This document shows, in pieces, positions 13,701 to 25,700 of a DNA stretch of 64,000 nucleotides. The stretch is taken from assembly GCA_963971305.1 (NCBI GenBank), contig OZ020311.1, forward strand, positions 4,278,001 through 4,342,000, given 5' to 3'. Source of the stretch: Arcuatula senhousia. Its lineage: Eukaryota > Mollusca > Bivalvia > Mytilida > Mytilidae. Position 1 is the stretch's first letter; each line of letters begins with the position of its first letter. Made by a program: the position numbers and the translations under genes. The notes under the pieces were generated by a model, which was not told the DNA's origin, did no database searches, and saw only the letters and a list, made by a program, of their open reading frames with translations.

Positions 13701-16700
13701 CGCTTCATCATTAAAAAATTAACCAAACGGACCCATGTCCGCTTCATCATTAAAAAATTAACCAAACGGACCCATGTCCGTTTCATCATTAAAAAGTTAA
13801 CCAAACGGACCCATGTCCGCTTCATCATTAAAAAATTAACCAAACGGACCCATGTCCGCTTCATCATTAAAAAATTAACCAAACGGACCCATGTCCGTTT
13901 CATCATTAAAAAATTAACCAAACGGACCCATGTCCGTTTCATCATTAAAAAGTTAACCAAACGGACCCATGTCCGTGCTTCAAAATTAAAAATTAACAAA
14001 ACGGACCCATGTCCGTACTATAAAATCTCTCAAAAGGACCATAATGTCCTCACAAGCATGCAAATAAAAAGAAAAATATACTTACATAAAAGCAATGGAT
14101 AATTTCCGAGACCGTGTAATACAAGGCAACGACTTGCACGTGCTCAAAAGTACCGCGAAAAGGAGAGGACAGGAGAGCGTCTGTCCTCGCCGACTGCGTT
14201 TCGAAGAATGATTTAAATTGATAGATCTCGTGACTTCTCGTGTGATGTCGCTTAGGATAAATTGTTATTTAAGACTGCTGACTGTTTTCAAATGTAGATT
14301 TTTGAAGTGCAGCTGCTTAATTGAGATTGCTTCCTGTACACTTGTACTAGTTTTTTTTTTAATTTTCTATATATCTTTTAAAACAAACATACAAAACTTT
14401 TTTTTCAAGATTTTCTAGTTTTAGGAGTCATCCTTGAAAAAATCATTTTCATTTCTAAACATTATGAGATTCATATTTTCATATTTTGATATGAATATTT
14501 TTCCAGATAAAAAATCTCCGTTCTGTGATAGTACAGGGAGGGTACCAGTACGATGAGTTCTACCAGCTCCTGCGTTCCTTAGAACCAGGGTTTAATGTCT
14601 GTATCAAAGACCTCCGATCTCAGATTGTCAGAGAGGGGTGTATTACAATAGCGTAAGTTTTTTTTTCGTTAATGAGATAGAATTTACACAGTATTCCTTT
14701 TTGCTTTAGATTTTAGGTTTGCTTTGCTATCATACCACCTGCAAACAAAGTTTGGAGGTTTATTGTCTCGCCTGCGAAGCAGAGCGGGACATAGGTGTTA
14801 CTTTACCGGCGGCGGCGGCGACGGCGGCGTTAACTTTTTGGAAAAGTTTTGTGAGCACCTCCATATCTCAAGAACTATAGGTCCTGGGTTGATGAAACTT
14901 GGTATGCATATGCCCCAGTAGTAGCTTAGCACAGATGCATCCCCATCTTTTGACCTTGACCTTGATTTTCCGGTTGAGTGACTTTGACAATTTTCAATAC
15001 ATATAATAGCAATGAAAAAGTTTTGCGAGCACCTCCATATCTCAAGAACTAGAGGTCCTAGGTTGATTAAACTTGGTATGCATATGCCCCAGTAGTAGCT
15101 TAGCTCAGTTGCATCCCCATTTTTTGACCTTGACCTTGATTTTCCGGTTGAGTGACTTTGACAATTTTCAATACATTTAATAGCAATGGAAAAGTTTTGT
15201 GAGTACCTCCATATCTCAAGAACTAAAGGTCCTAGGTTGATGAAACTTTGTATGCATATGCCCCAGTAGAGGTTAGCACAGTTGCATCCCCATCTTTTAA
15301 CCTTGATCTTGATTTTTCGGTTGAGTGACTTTGACAATTTTCAATACATATAATAGCAATGGAAAAGTTTTGCGAGCACCTCCATATCTCAAGAACTATA
15401 GGTCCTAGGTTGATGAAACTTGGTATACATATGCCCCAGTAGTAGCTTAGCACAGTTGCATCCCCATCTTTTGACCTTGACCGTGATTTTCCGGTTGAGT
15501 GACTTTGATTATTTTTATTGCATATATTTGCAATGTTTAAGTTCTATAAACAACTTTTGATCTCAGAAACTGAAAATCCATGTAAATTCAAAATATAGTG
15601 GAAGTAAGAAGGAATAATTGTTTCTGATGGTGCCGGCAGGCGAGACATACTTTAGTGTTAACTCTTGTTGGAATTACTCTGTCTGTCTGTCAATCTTTCC
15701 ATCAATCTAATAAGCACAACTCTTGAACCACTTAAAAACAGATTTTGATGAAACTTTTCATAAAGGAAGGACATCATATGAAGATGTGTATGAAAAAAAA
15801 TCATTGCTTTTAAATATTGTTCAAGAGGGATGATTGGACTTGAGGGTTTTTTTTTTCAAAACAAAGAATTCAGTATGAAATTTTCGCATACAGTATTCCT
15901 TGTTTTCTTTAAATAATTTGTTTTAAAACATTTATTTCGAGGCAGGATCAAATACAAAACTTTTTTTGTGTTGCCGCTAGAAGTATATATTAAGAAAATA
16001 ATGGTAGGCCGTGTGTTTAAGATTGTTCAACTTTTTCTTTAGCACTATTTTCTATTTTCAGATATATGTCTCAAACACTGGGAATCAAATTTGATCACTT
16101 TGCCGAATCTCAAATGACACAACTAATCAACCTTATACAAAACACTGCCAAAGTTATGGCCACCTCTGCCATTGTCTGTATTAGGTTTATTTTACAAGTA
16201 AGTACTCAAACAATATCCCTTACCTTACCTAAACATTATCAAACAAGAATATGTCCAATAGACATAATGCCGGGACAGATGGACGAACAGACCCGAACAA
16301 TTTTTATATGCCCCCCCCTAATTTTGTAGATGGGACATAAAAAATGTACATTTAAGCCTGACTGCATCCAGCTCTTGAGTAGAAATAAAAAACCAGCAGC
16401 AAAAAAAATCCAGAATGGAAAACAACCAGTGGCCTTCAATGTAATCATTGATCACTGTTCCCTTTCTTGCAAATGACTCATATCCAAGTATACCATCATA
16501 GAAATACAAATGAGCATACAGCTCAAGCATGATAGTATGTTTAAGAGCATCTACACAGCACATAAGACAAACTCCAGTTGCAAAAAAAAACAAAAAGATA
16601 ATGAGATGTGTATTAGACAAACAGGTACAGGCATCATACCATCTTAAGAATAAGTAAAGAGCATTAATTTAAGCAGGTACGCAAAACCAGATTCCTGTTC

Positions 16701-19700
16701 AAAGTTTTAACAAGTGTTAAATTTGAATTTTATGTTATATATAATTAGAGTGTTTTTTTCTACTTTCAGTATACACATTCTCATAGGCTATTACCATATA
16801 TTACTTCTGGACTGACTTCTAAATCTAGCACAATAAGAAGGTAAGAAAGAAGACAAACAACTTATTTAGAATATGATGAGATGTAAAGGAAATGTATGTA
16901 ACACAACCCAACTTAGTTTCAACGACAATTAAAAAGTCCACAATGATGCCAGAAGCATTCAATACGACCAGTGGTTGCTGATTGGCATCTTGCTAATGGC
17001 CATACAGTAAAAATTTTTAAATGAATTTGAAGAACTATTCTGCCATCTGCTGGTTGTGTAATGTCCCTTTCAAAATTATTAAATAAGGCAACAAACATGA
17101 TTTGACAGTCTTTCAACTAACTCTTTTAAATATTCAGCTCAATTTAGATAGATGTTATGAGAGTACACATCTTTAAAGAAAGTTTTCTCTTGTACAGTAT
17201 CAAATTACATCAATAAGGTGACAACACGGCATCACAATGATTTTCCAAAGCAAAGTGCAACTTGCATACATGTATGTGGTGGTCATTTTATTTTGTGTGG
17301 TACCAGCTTCATGGCATTCATTGTTGGCAGTCAGCATAAAAAGAATCCAATGAAGTCTTAGTTTAATTTCCTTCCTTCTACCAACATGGAGACTCCACAA
17401 ATTTAAAATGTCTTTTGTGAAGAAACCATGATAGAAATTGGAACCCACAAAAATAAATAGATCCACAACATTTTGGTTTAAATGAAACATGGTTTTATTG
17501 GTAGGAGTGAAAAAAATCTGGGTCATTAAAAAACAAATTTCTGGCAGATGGCAGGAGGGGAAAATAAATCAACTACTTGTCACAGCTCTTTGATATTTGG
17601 TATGCAGCATATGCATGGGGTCCCATGATATTGGATTTTATTTTGTGTTTTTGAAATCCAGTAATTTTTTATTATGAAAGATTTTCTTTCAAAGAAAAAA
17701 TAAGATTTTCAAAAGCTTTAACTTTGTCTTTTTCATACTTTTCAGAACTTCCTGTGAATTTTTAAACCAGATTTTACATACATGGCCAACTCATGTATTA
17801 GAGAAACAGTTAGCTAACCTACAGGATGCTATAAAGAGAGGAATAAATGATGCCGATGCTGAGGCCAGGGCCTTCTCTAGAAAGTAAGTCCAAAATTTAG
17901 TGATCAAATTCTAGTAGCAGCAAGAGAGATGGTCATATAGGGATTAACATGTCAGCCTATTAAACCAAAGGCTGCAATTCAACCTTGTATGGGGTGAAAA
18001 TTTAATGGACTAATTTTCTGACACTCTGTATTACAGTATATCATCAAATTTTAATTACATTCTCTTGCTATTATATCCCCACTCACAAGAGAATGGGCTA
18101 TATTGCAATCACCTTGTCCGTCCGTCTGTCTGTCTGACTTTTTAATAGACAATTTTTGGTAACAGATTTCTCTGCTTCTACTGAAGCGATTGATTTTAAA
18201 TTTGGAATGCAGCTTAAGCATGATGAGATGTAATGTGCCTCCCCTTTCCAGGTCAGTTGCACATCTACTTCCTGATTTCTGAGTGGCCGAGTGAGGATAT
18301 CCTTAGCACCACTAATTGCAACCCCTTGTTCAGTATGCAGCACCAGGATAGAGTCCCATATTTTGGGATTCCAATTCAGGTGTGTTGCTTGCCTACTTCC
18401 TGTTTAAAAAAATCCTGGCAATCTTTGACTTTTTTCTCTGAATCAATACATATATACTTAATCTTTGTATTTTATATCTTGAGTGTTTATAATTTTCTCA
18501 GTATACTTTATCAATTATTTGCAGAGCCTTTTGGGGGTTTGCAGACCACTTTAAAGACCAAGCAGATGCTCTGCTCAACTCACTGGAACCATCTAAACAG
18601 AAACAAGTTAAAGGTGAACTCAGTGGCTCGTCGAGTAATAACTCACTTAACAGTGCAGAGGGTGTGACATCACGACCCAGAGCTCACAGTACAGACAGGG
18701 GGTTTGACTCTAGTACTCTGGGGTAAGTACTATTTGTCATAAAGGGAGATCATTCATAGTTTATTGTTGCAAATCGATTAAATATATTGAATCATTTTAA
18801 AGTTTTGGGAATAGTTTTCTTGATTTTTTTTTACCAATTATTGACAAAAAGAAAAGATTTTTTCATAAGATAAAAACCAGAAAGAACAAGATTATGTCCA
18901 AAAGACATAATGCTCCATCCTGCAACATTTTGGATGAACAGACAAAGGAATGGACAGTTGGACATAGGGACATGAACACTATATGCCCCCTACCTTTGTA
19001 GATGGGGCATAAAAAATCCATGCTAATGTTTTTTAAATATATAACAACAATTTGGACATTTACTGAAGAGAAGATAATGAAATGTGGAATAAGTTGTACA
19101 TGACACAACCTCCATACATGTAATTCAATGACAATTTAAAAATCTACAGTATAAAACAATGACCCTTTATTAATTTTCCTGTCTCTAAACAACCCCAAAA
19201 AGCACAAACTATTCATATTTATTGTACTGTCAAACTATAAAGTTTTAGCCAACCTGTGTCGACGTTTTAGACTATATTTTAAACACGCTGGTGTGCGTTG
19301 CATAAGTTTTGGATAAGTTGAACATGTTAAAAACATGTAGGCGAATGTCAGCGTGCATTGGTGAACGTCGAGTTAAATTTAAATTTATATTAAACAACCA
19401 GCAGCCTTCCCCTCAATACTGTGTATTTTATATTTAGGAGGATTGGAAAGAAGAGCCATTCCAAGTTCAGTTCGGCCAGTAGTGATACAGGTGGTGCAGG
19501 TAGGTCCATGTATTATATTCTCTCTCTTTGTTTAATTATTACTTTATCTTTGTCCTCTTTTAATTTTTTACTTTTGTCAAGAAATTTTGTGATGAATTTG
19601 GAAGTTGATTTCACAGTTTGTGTTGGACTTATTTGTTTACCCTTGAATTTGTTGTCAGAATATGAAACATGGTATGGAAACATAGACTACATAAGGAGTA

Positions 19701-22700
19701 GATACATCAATTAATTTCATTGTACAATGTTAAGAAATGAATACCTGTATAAGAATTAATTTTTTATGAAAGCATATATGAACTTGAAATATTTAGATTA
19801 TAAAGAGTAATGCTTGTCTAACATGTCTTAGAGCTATAATAGCATGACAAAAGAAAAAAAAAGCTTGGAAGAAATTGCTTTTACCATTAAATCTAGTTCT
19901 TGGACATTGAGTATGTTGACTGTTTATCTATGCCAGAAACAAGCATGTATTTAAAGGAAATGATCTTATGTATAAAGGTTTTCTGCATTTAATTTGAAAA
20001 GAAGTGAATGATAAATTTGATAGTTTATTTTGAAGTTACATTGTAAAACTTTCTTGATAGACTTATTTTGAAGTTACGTTGTAAAACTTTGTTTTTCACT
20101 TTTGGGTCCTTTGGCTTCTATTTTTTCAATTATATTTTTCTTTTACTTGGTGTTGGACACTTACTGTGTTGCACAATTCATTAAACAAACATGTTTTCAC
20201 CCAAAGAATCAGTATTTTGAAATGCTTTGAAAATTCAAGCCAAATATAAAATAAATTTTGTAACTTTTAATTTTAATATTTTTAGTTTAGAATAGCAGGA
20301 TTTGGATACAGTTCAAATTTAAAGTTAAATTTCTTAAACACAAAGGTTGGATAAATGTAGGTGCATGGTGCATAGATCATCTTGCATTCTCCTAGAGAGA
20401 TGACCTTGGACAGGACATATAAAGCATATGCTATGCCATTCCAAAGCTAGAAGTTCAATATATAATCCCAAACCAAGACAAAACTCATATCATTGAACAC
20501 ACATGATTCTGCTTTCCAAATATATATTGTTTATCCTTTGTGCTTGGTATTTTGCATGAATTCTTGTTTACTTTTCTACTTTCACTTTCACGTCCAGACT
20601 TGGATGTTGACACTCCAAAACAAGGTAAGCTGATCACATGACTCCCATGTGACATATTGCTATTTATAGAGTGCTATGTCCAGCTGTGTGTTGCTGTGGT
20701 TTGGCCTATAATAGTATTACCTACTAATTTTTTCCTTCCTTTTTGCTCTCTTTCTTTGCTATAAACAAAGATTGGCAGAAAAATTATTTTATAAAGAAAG
20801 AAAAGTGAAACTCTAATAAAAGGTCAGAAGCATTCTTGCAGTTTATAATCTTTCAACTTTAAGATCAATTTTCTCTTTTAACTATGCATGAAAAAACCTT
20901 CAAATTTCGTAGAGTTTTAGACTACAATAGTTAACTGCCATATGTCTTGCGGAAGTTTTGTTTATGTCCTTATATTGGCTGTAAATGGCATACAGGACAT
21001 AAAATAGCCATCAATCAATCAATCAACCTTCTTGAAATTATATGATACAGCTCATTTTCTGCCAATCTTTGTTCCAATGCTGCTTCTATATACTCTAGTA
21101 TCCTTACTGTATTAATTGAATATGTATTCTTATTTTCTACAATTGTATTCAATTAATTTCTGTAATTTTCCTTTTCTTAATTTTCTTTATGTTATGTTTT
21201 AAGTCTGATGATAACCTTTCAGACCTTGACAAACCTCTCTACGATTTATACGGCCGTAAAATTGGACGATCTAACAGTGCCGCAGACATAACCAATCCTT
21301 ATGCCACAACTCCCCGACGGAGGGCTCAAACCTCAGGGAGAACCACACCCGTGTCTATGTCGGGGCGTATGACACCAACCTCACAAATCTCTGGTCGTAT
21401 GACGCCAACGTCACAAATGTCTGGACGCATGACGCCTACATCCTCTTTAACTGGCAGAACAACGCCTGTTCATCATGCTTATAATTCAGGATCATCGTAC
21501 AATTCAACGTATAATTCATTACGTAAGATTTTAACTTGTTGAGAATGCCTGAGTTTACAAGTAAGAAAACTCAAGTTTTGAGCATGGGTATGAAATTTGG
21601 ATGCCCCAAGTTGAACAAGGATAGCTTGTGTGGAAAAGCATTTTGAGTAAAGAATTGGTTTTAAGCATGTAAGGATATTGTGGTTCCTTTAGCAAACCCC
21701 GGAAATTGCTTAGCAATTTTTGATTAGCATGAAATCATTTGGGGTTTGAATTTGGATCATGTGCATGTGGGTGATTATTTTTAGAGGTATGATTGACTTC
21801 CAGTGTTACAGGTTCGTGGATTTGAGGCATGATTATAACTGGGGATTATAATTGTTTACTATATGAAACATGTGAACATTTAATTATCTTATTTTGATGC
21901 TAAATGTATCAATTTAGACTAGACTAGAAAAGATTGGCCATTTTATGTAAAAATAAGATTTTGACATTTATATTTTAGTCCGTTCGTTAATCCATAAGTG
22001 AATAATAGAGGTAAAAAAAAGGCACTGGATAGCGTTACCTGGAAAAGTAACAATAAGAAAAAAATTATTGTTACCTGACACCGGAAGGACGGACTAACGG
22101 AAAACCGTGTAACGGACGCGGACCTGTTTTAAGTAACAATAAGTATTTTTTCTTATTGTTACCTGGCGTTATTGTTACCTGATTATATGAATTTGAATAT
22201 TATTGTATTTCAGAATATTATTAACAATATGTACATTTCTTTATATAAAATGTTTTCGTAATTGAAAACTTGAAATAAACAGTTATTTATTTTAACTAAT
22301 AAAATCACCGGTGACTGCTTGAACTGTGGTCATGAAAATACATATGAAAAACCGTCTTTTCTTTGATATCGACCAAAGTTAATTCATTTGGTCTGTTTTG
22401 CCTTCGGTCCTAGGTAAAAAAAAAACAAACAAAAAACTCACAACATATCAAAATGGCTTCCGAGGTGCCGGTTGTGAATTTTTCAATTGGAGAAGACTCC
22501 AAGTGGAATTGCATGGTTTGTTCCGATGGTGTCCATATTCGGGCCTCCATTGTTTGTGATGGTTGCCTGGAATGGTATCATCTGTCATGTGTCTTAAAAA
22601 TCCACCTAAAGCAACCTACTTGATATGTAGAAAATGTAACAAAAAATGAAATAACTTGCACTTAAATTTGTCCTAATTCAAATTTCATTATTGTTTTCAT

Positions 22701-25700
22701 GTGACTGTATCATGTGTATTAAAATAGGCAAATAAATAATAAACGAATTTCGTTGTTAGTTAACACATTTTCAGGTAACAATAACGAGCGGTAACAATAA
22801 GATTTTTTTTATTGTTACTTTAATGAAATCAGGTCCGCATCCGTGGACCGGTTAATATTTTACTTTGACTTCCGGCGTCAGGTAACAATAATTTTTTTCT
22901 TATTGTTACTTTTCCAGGTAAATCCAGGTAATCGTAGCCACTTTGTAAAAAAAATTGAAAATGATTCACTTGAAAATATATATAGAAAATTGATGAAATG
23001 GAAAAGATTGTTACTTTTAAAATGAAAAGTTATATCAGTTCTCAGCAATTGATGATATTGAGGTATAATGCACACCTTTATAAATGCTAAATGACAGGTA
23101 ACTACAGTCCCTGTGACAAGTGTCCATTACAGGTGACCTAACTTTGACACCTCTGTACTTGTAAATGACAGTTTTTATTGAAACTTTGTACCTGGACTAC
23201 AAGGTTAATGTTGTACAACATCCAAATCTATTTAAAAATAGAATCCTAATAGCAGATGGACCTTTTGAATTTTAAAGTTTCAACATATGGACTTTTGCTA
23301 TAAGATACAATCTACACTATAAGAATTTAGAACTGTTGGTCAAGAAAAATGAGGGGGTATTATTAATCAATTGTTTTTTGTTTGTTATACGTTTTCACTT
23401 TTAAAAAACAATCAATTGTGCTTTCTGGTCTTGTTTTACCCTGGTTAAGCAGCCTCTTTTAGTATGATATATTTCAATCAGATTTTTTAATTGCTATTTC
23501 ACTTAGCCCATGAATGTCAAGATAATATACATTTTGTAATTAAAAACAAATAATCAATATTGTTTGACTTTGAGGAAATACCAACTTTCATTATATAAAA
23601 GAAATTAGTCACTTCAACAGGTAAATTGGATGCTGGGCAGGTGAAAAATTTCATTTATTACTTTAATCCTTTGTAATGTATCCAAATAGATTTATTTTTA
23701 AAGATTAGATCGATTGATAGGTTGATATAAGATAAAGTAAACCGAAATGGAAAAATTAAATTCTAATATTTGAAATTGTAACAAGTAATTACAGGTAGAT
23801 GGTTGGGGAAACATGTGGAATGGCATTGACCTGATTACCTATTTGCACTTGAAAGGGAGCAATGCTTTTGTTACGACTAGAATTCTTAGAAATGGATTAA
23901 GCACCACACATTCTTTGTATTTATCTTAACTTTATGAATATCGGTAGATTGGAACAAATAAATTGATTCAAAATAAGATATGACAAATCCTGGCTTAAAC
24001 TACAAACTTTTTAATTGAAGATTGTGTTTAACAAGTGACTTTAGTTTGTCATTCTGTATTACCTCTGAAATAAGTTATGAATATTGTGGCATTTTTATGT
24101 CGCCTGCAACGTGTTGCAGAAGCGACATATAGGGGTTACTTTGGCACTATCCGTCGTCGTCCTGCGTCCTGTGGCGTCACAAAAATTTCCGTCACAGTTT
24201 TCCAGGCAACTACGTGTCACAGCATCTTGATATTTGGTGTGTAGCTTCATCACATAGTACTATAAGGTGTAAAGCGATTTTATGCCGGAAAAATAACTAC
24301 TTCCTGTTTGACGAATACTTAACGTTTTATATTTAATGGACATAGATGCCAAATTTACGTCGCAGTTTTCCAGGCAACTACATGCCACAGCCTCTTGATA
24401 TTTGGTATGTAGCTTCATCACATAGTACTATAAGGTGTAAAGCGATTTTATGCCGGAAAAATAACTACTTCCTGTTTGACGTATAGGCTGCAGACCCCAA
24501 TTAATTCCCTTTGCTCGTGGTCTACGAATATAGTTCCTAATAAAAATATAGGTGTATATTATGGAAGTGTATTATAGTTACATTTGTTGAAAATGTTATG
24601 GCTTTTTAGGTAAATATCTAAGAGTCAAGCTTAGAATCAGTTGTGATTCAGTCAAAACTAATGATATTGTAAATATAGGTTGTGAATTGACCAAAGTTCA
24701 GAGGTCATATTTTGGAGTTCTACTTTCACTTTCACCAAGCATCAACCATGCGACCGGCCAATTTGGCCAATGTAGGTGGCTGAGGCGAATAAGATTCCTG
24801 GCAGTTGGAAATTATTACCAGAATAACATATAGATGAGGTGTGTGAAATATTTTTAGAATCCATATGGTGCAATTTTTTTTATTTGTCCTTATTTTTGGT
24901 AAAAATTTGGTTGAAATGAATGTAAAAAATAAATGGGGTCTGTAGCCTAGGAAAGAGGGTATGTGGAGTCTAGAACTATTACTTCTGGTTGTCTGCAAAT
25001 GTCATAAATGGTTATAATTTATTGAAATGAACATGTTTGAACAATTTCAGTTGATACTTCTTTTATCTGATGTTTTTTTTTTGTCCAAATGAGACAATAT
25101 TTGGTGTCTATGGGGTTTTCAATGCAAAAATCCTAGAAATAATAATATAACAAATGTTACTGCTAGTCATTGGCTAGAAATGGTAAAACAATACCTTTTA
25201 TGTGTCTTTTTCACTCAGAATCTGTTCAGGGAAGTGAAAAAATCAGTAAGAAATGTCAGATTTGCAATGAAATGTAAAATTTTTGGGCCTTGCCTCAACA
25301 AAACACCACTGCGGCAAAACACAATTTTCAACTTGCCTCACCATGTTGTGGTTTTGTCCCCAAAAGACACATATAAATGTCAATTAAGACTAAAAATAAA
25401 ACAAATGCATTAAACTGTACACTAGAAACACAAATCATATCTTAAAAGCTCACAGTTTTATTTTGTGACTTTAAAATTTGTTAGAATGACAGCAGTTTCT
25501 GCACAAAAACTTGGCCGTTATTTCTATAAATCAGTAAAACCCATATACTCTTTTCAATAAAACTGCCCTTACCCAATGTTTTGATGATTAAGTTTGTTAT
25601 TTGGTATCCCCTGATACTAAAATATCACTTGGTTAAAAAAGATTTTCATCTTTTAACTTTATTTTTTGTCAAAACATATGATTTTACTGAAATATGAGAT

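Larger units (their letters stand above)
8690..14260 (+). mobile_element. 5.6-kb terminal-inverted-repeat element in intron 4
   Basis: Ends are the same inverted repeats as the MITE just upstream (TTATCCTAAG... and ...CTTAGGATAA), separated from it by ATGA. The interior has no long reading frame on either strand. It contains an inverted member of the GTCTCGCCTGC repeat family near 9350-9950 and a large degenerate tandem array at about 12240-14040. It is probably a non-autonomous DNA transposon that has collected other repeats. The right flank (ATTG) does not match the left ATGA, so no clean target duplication is seen for this copy. Confidence 0.65.

Noticed and set aside
13634..13999. Minus-strand 121-codon frame of 13-residue repeats
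   Set aside because: Produced by the 39-bp minisatellite; perfect periodicity, no signal peptide, splice or homology support.
21204..21222. Earlier acceptor (TTTTAAG at 21203) for the SGRMTP exon
   Set aside because: From the phase-1 end of the preceding microexon it would read TGA immediately; the CTTTCAG acceptor at 21222 keeps the frame.
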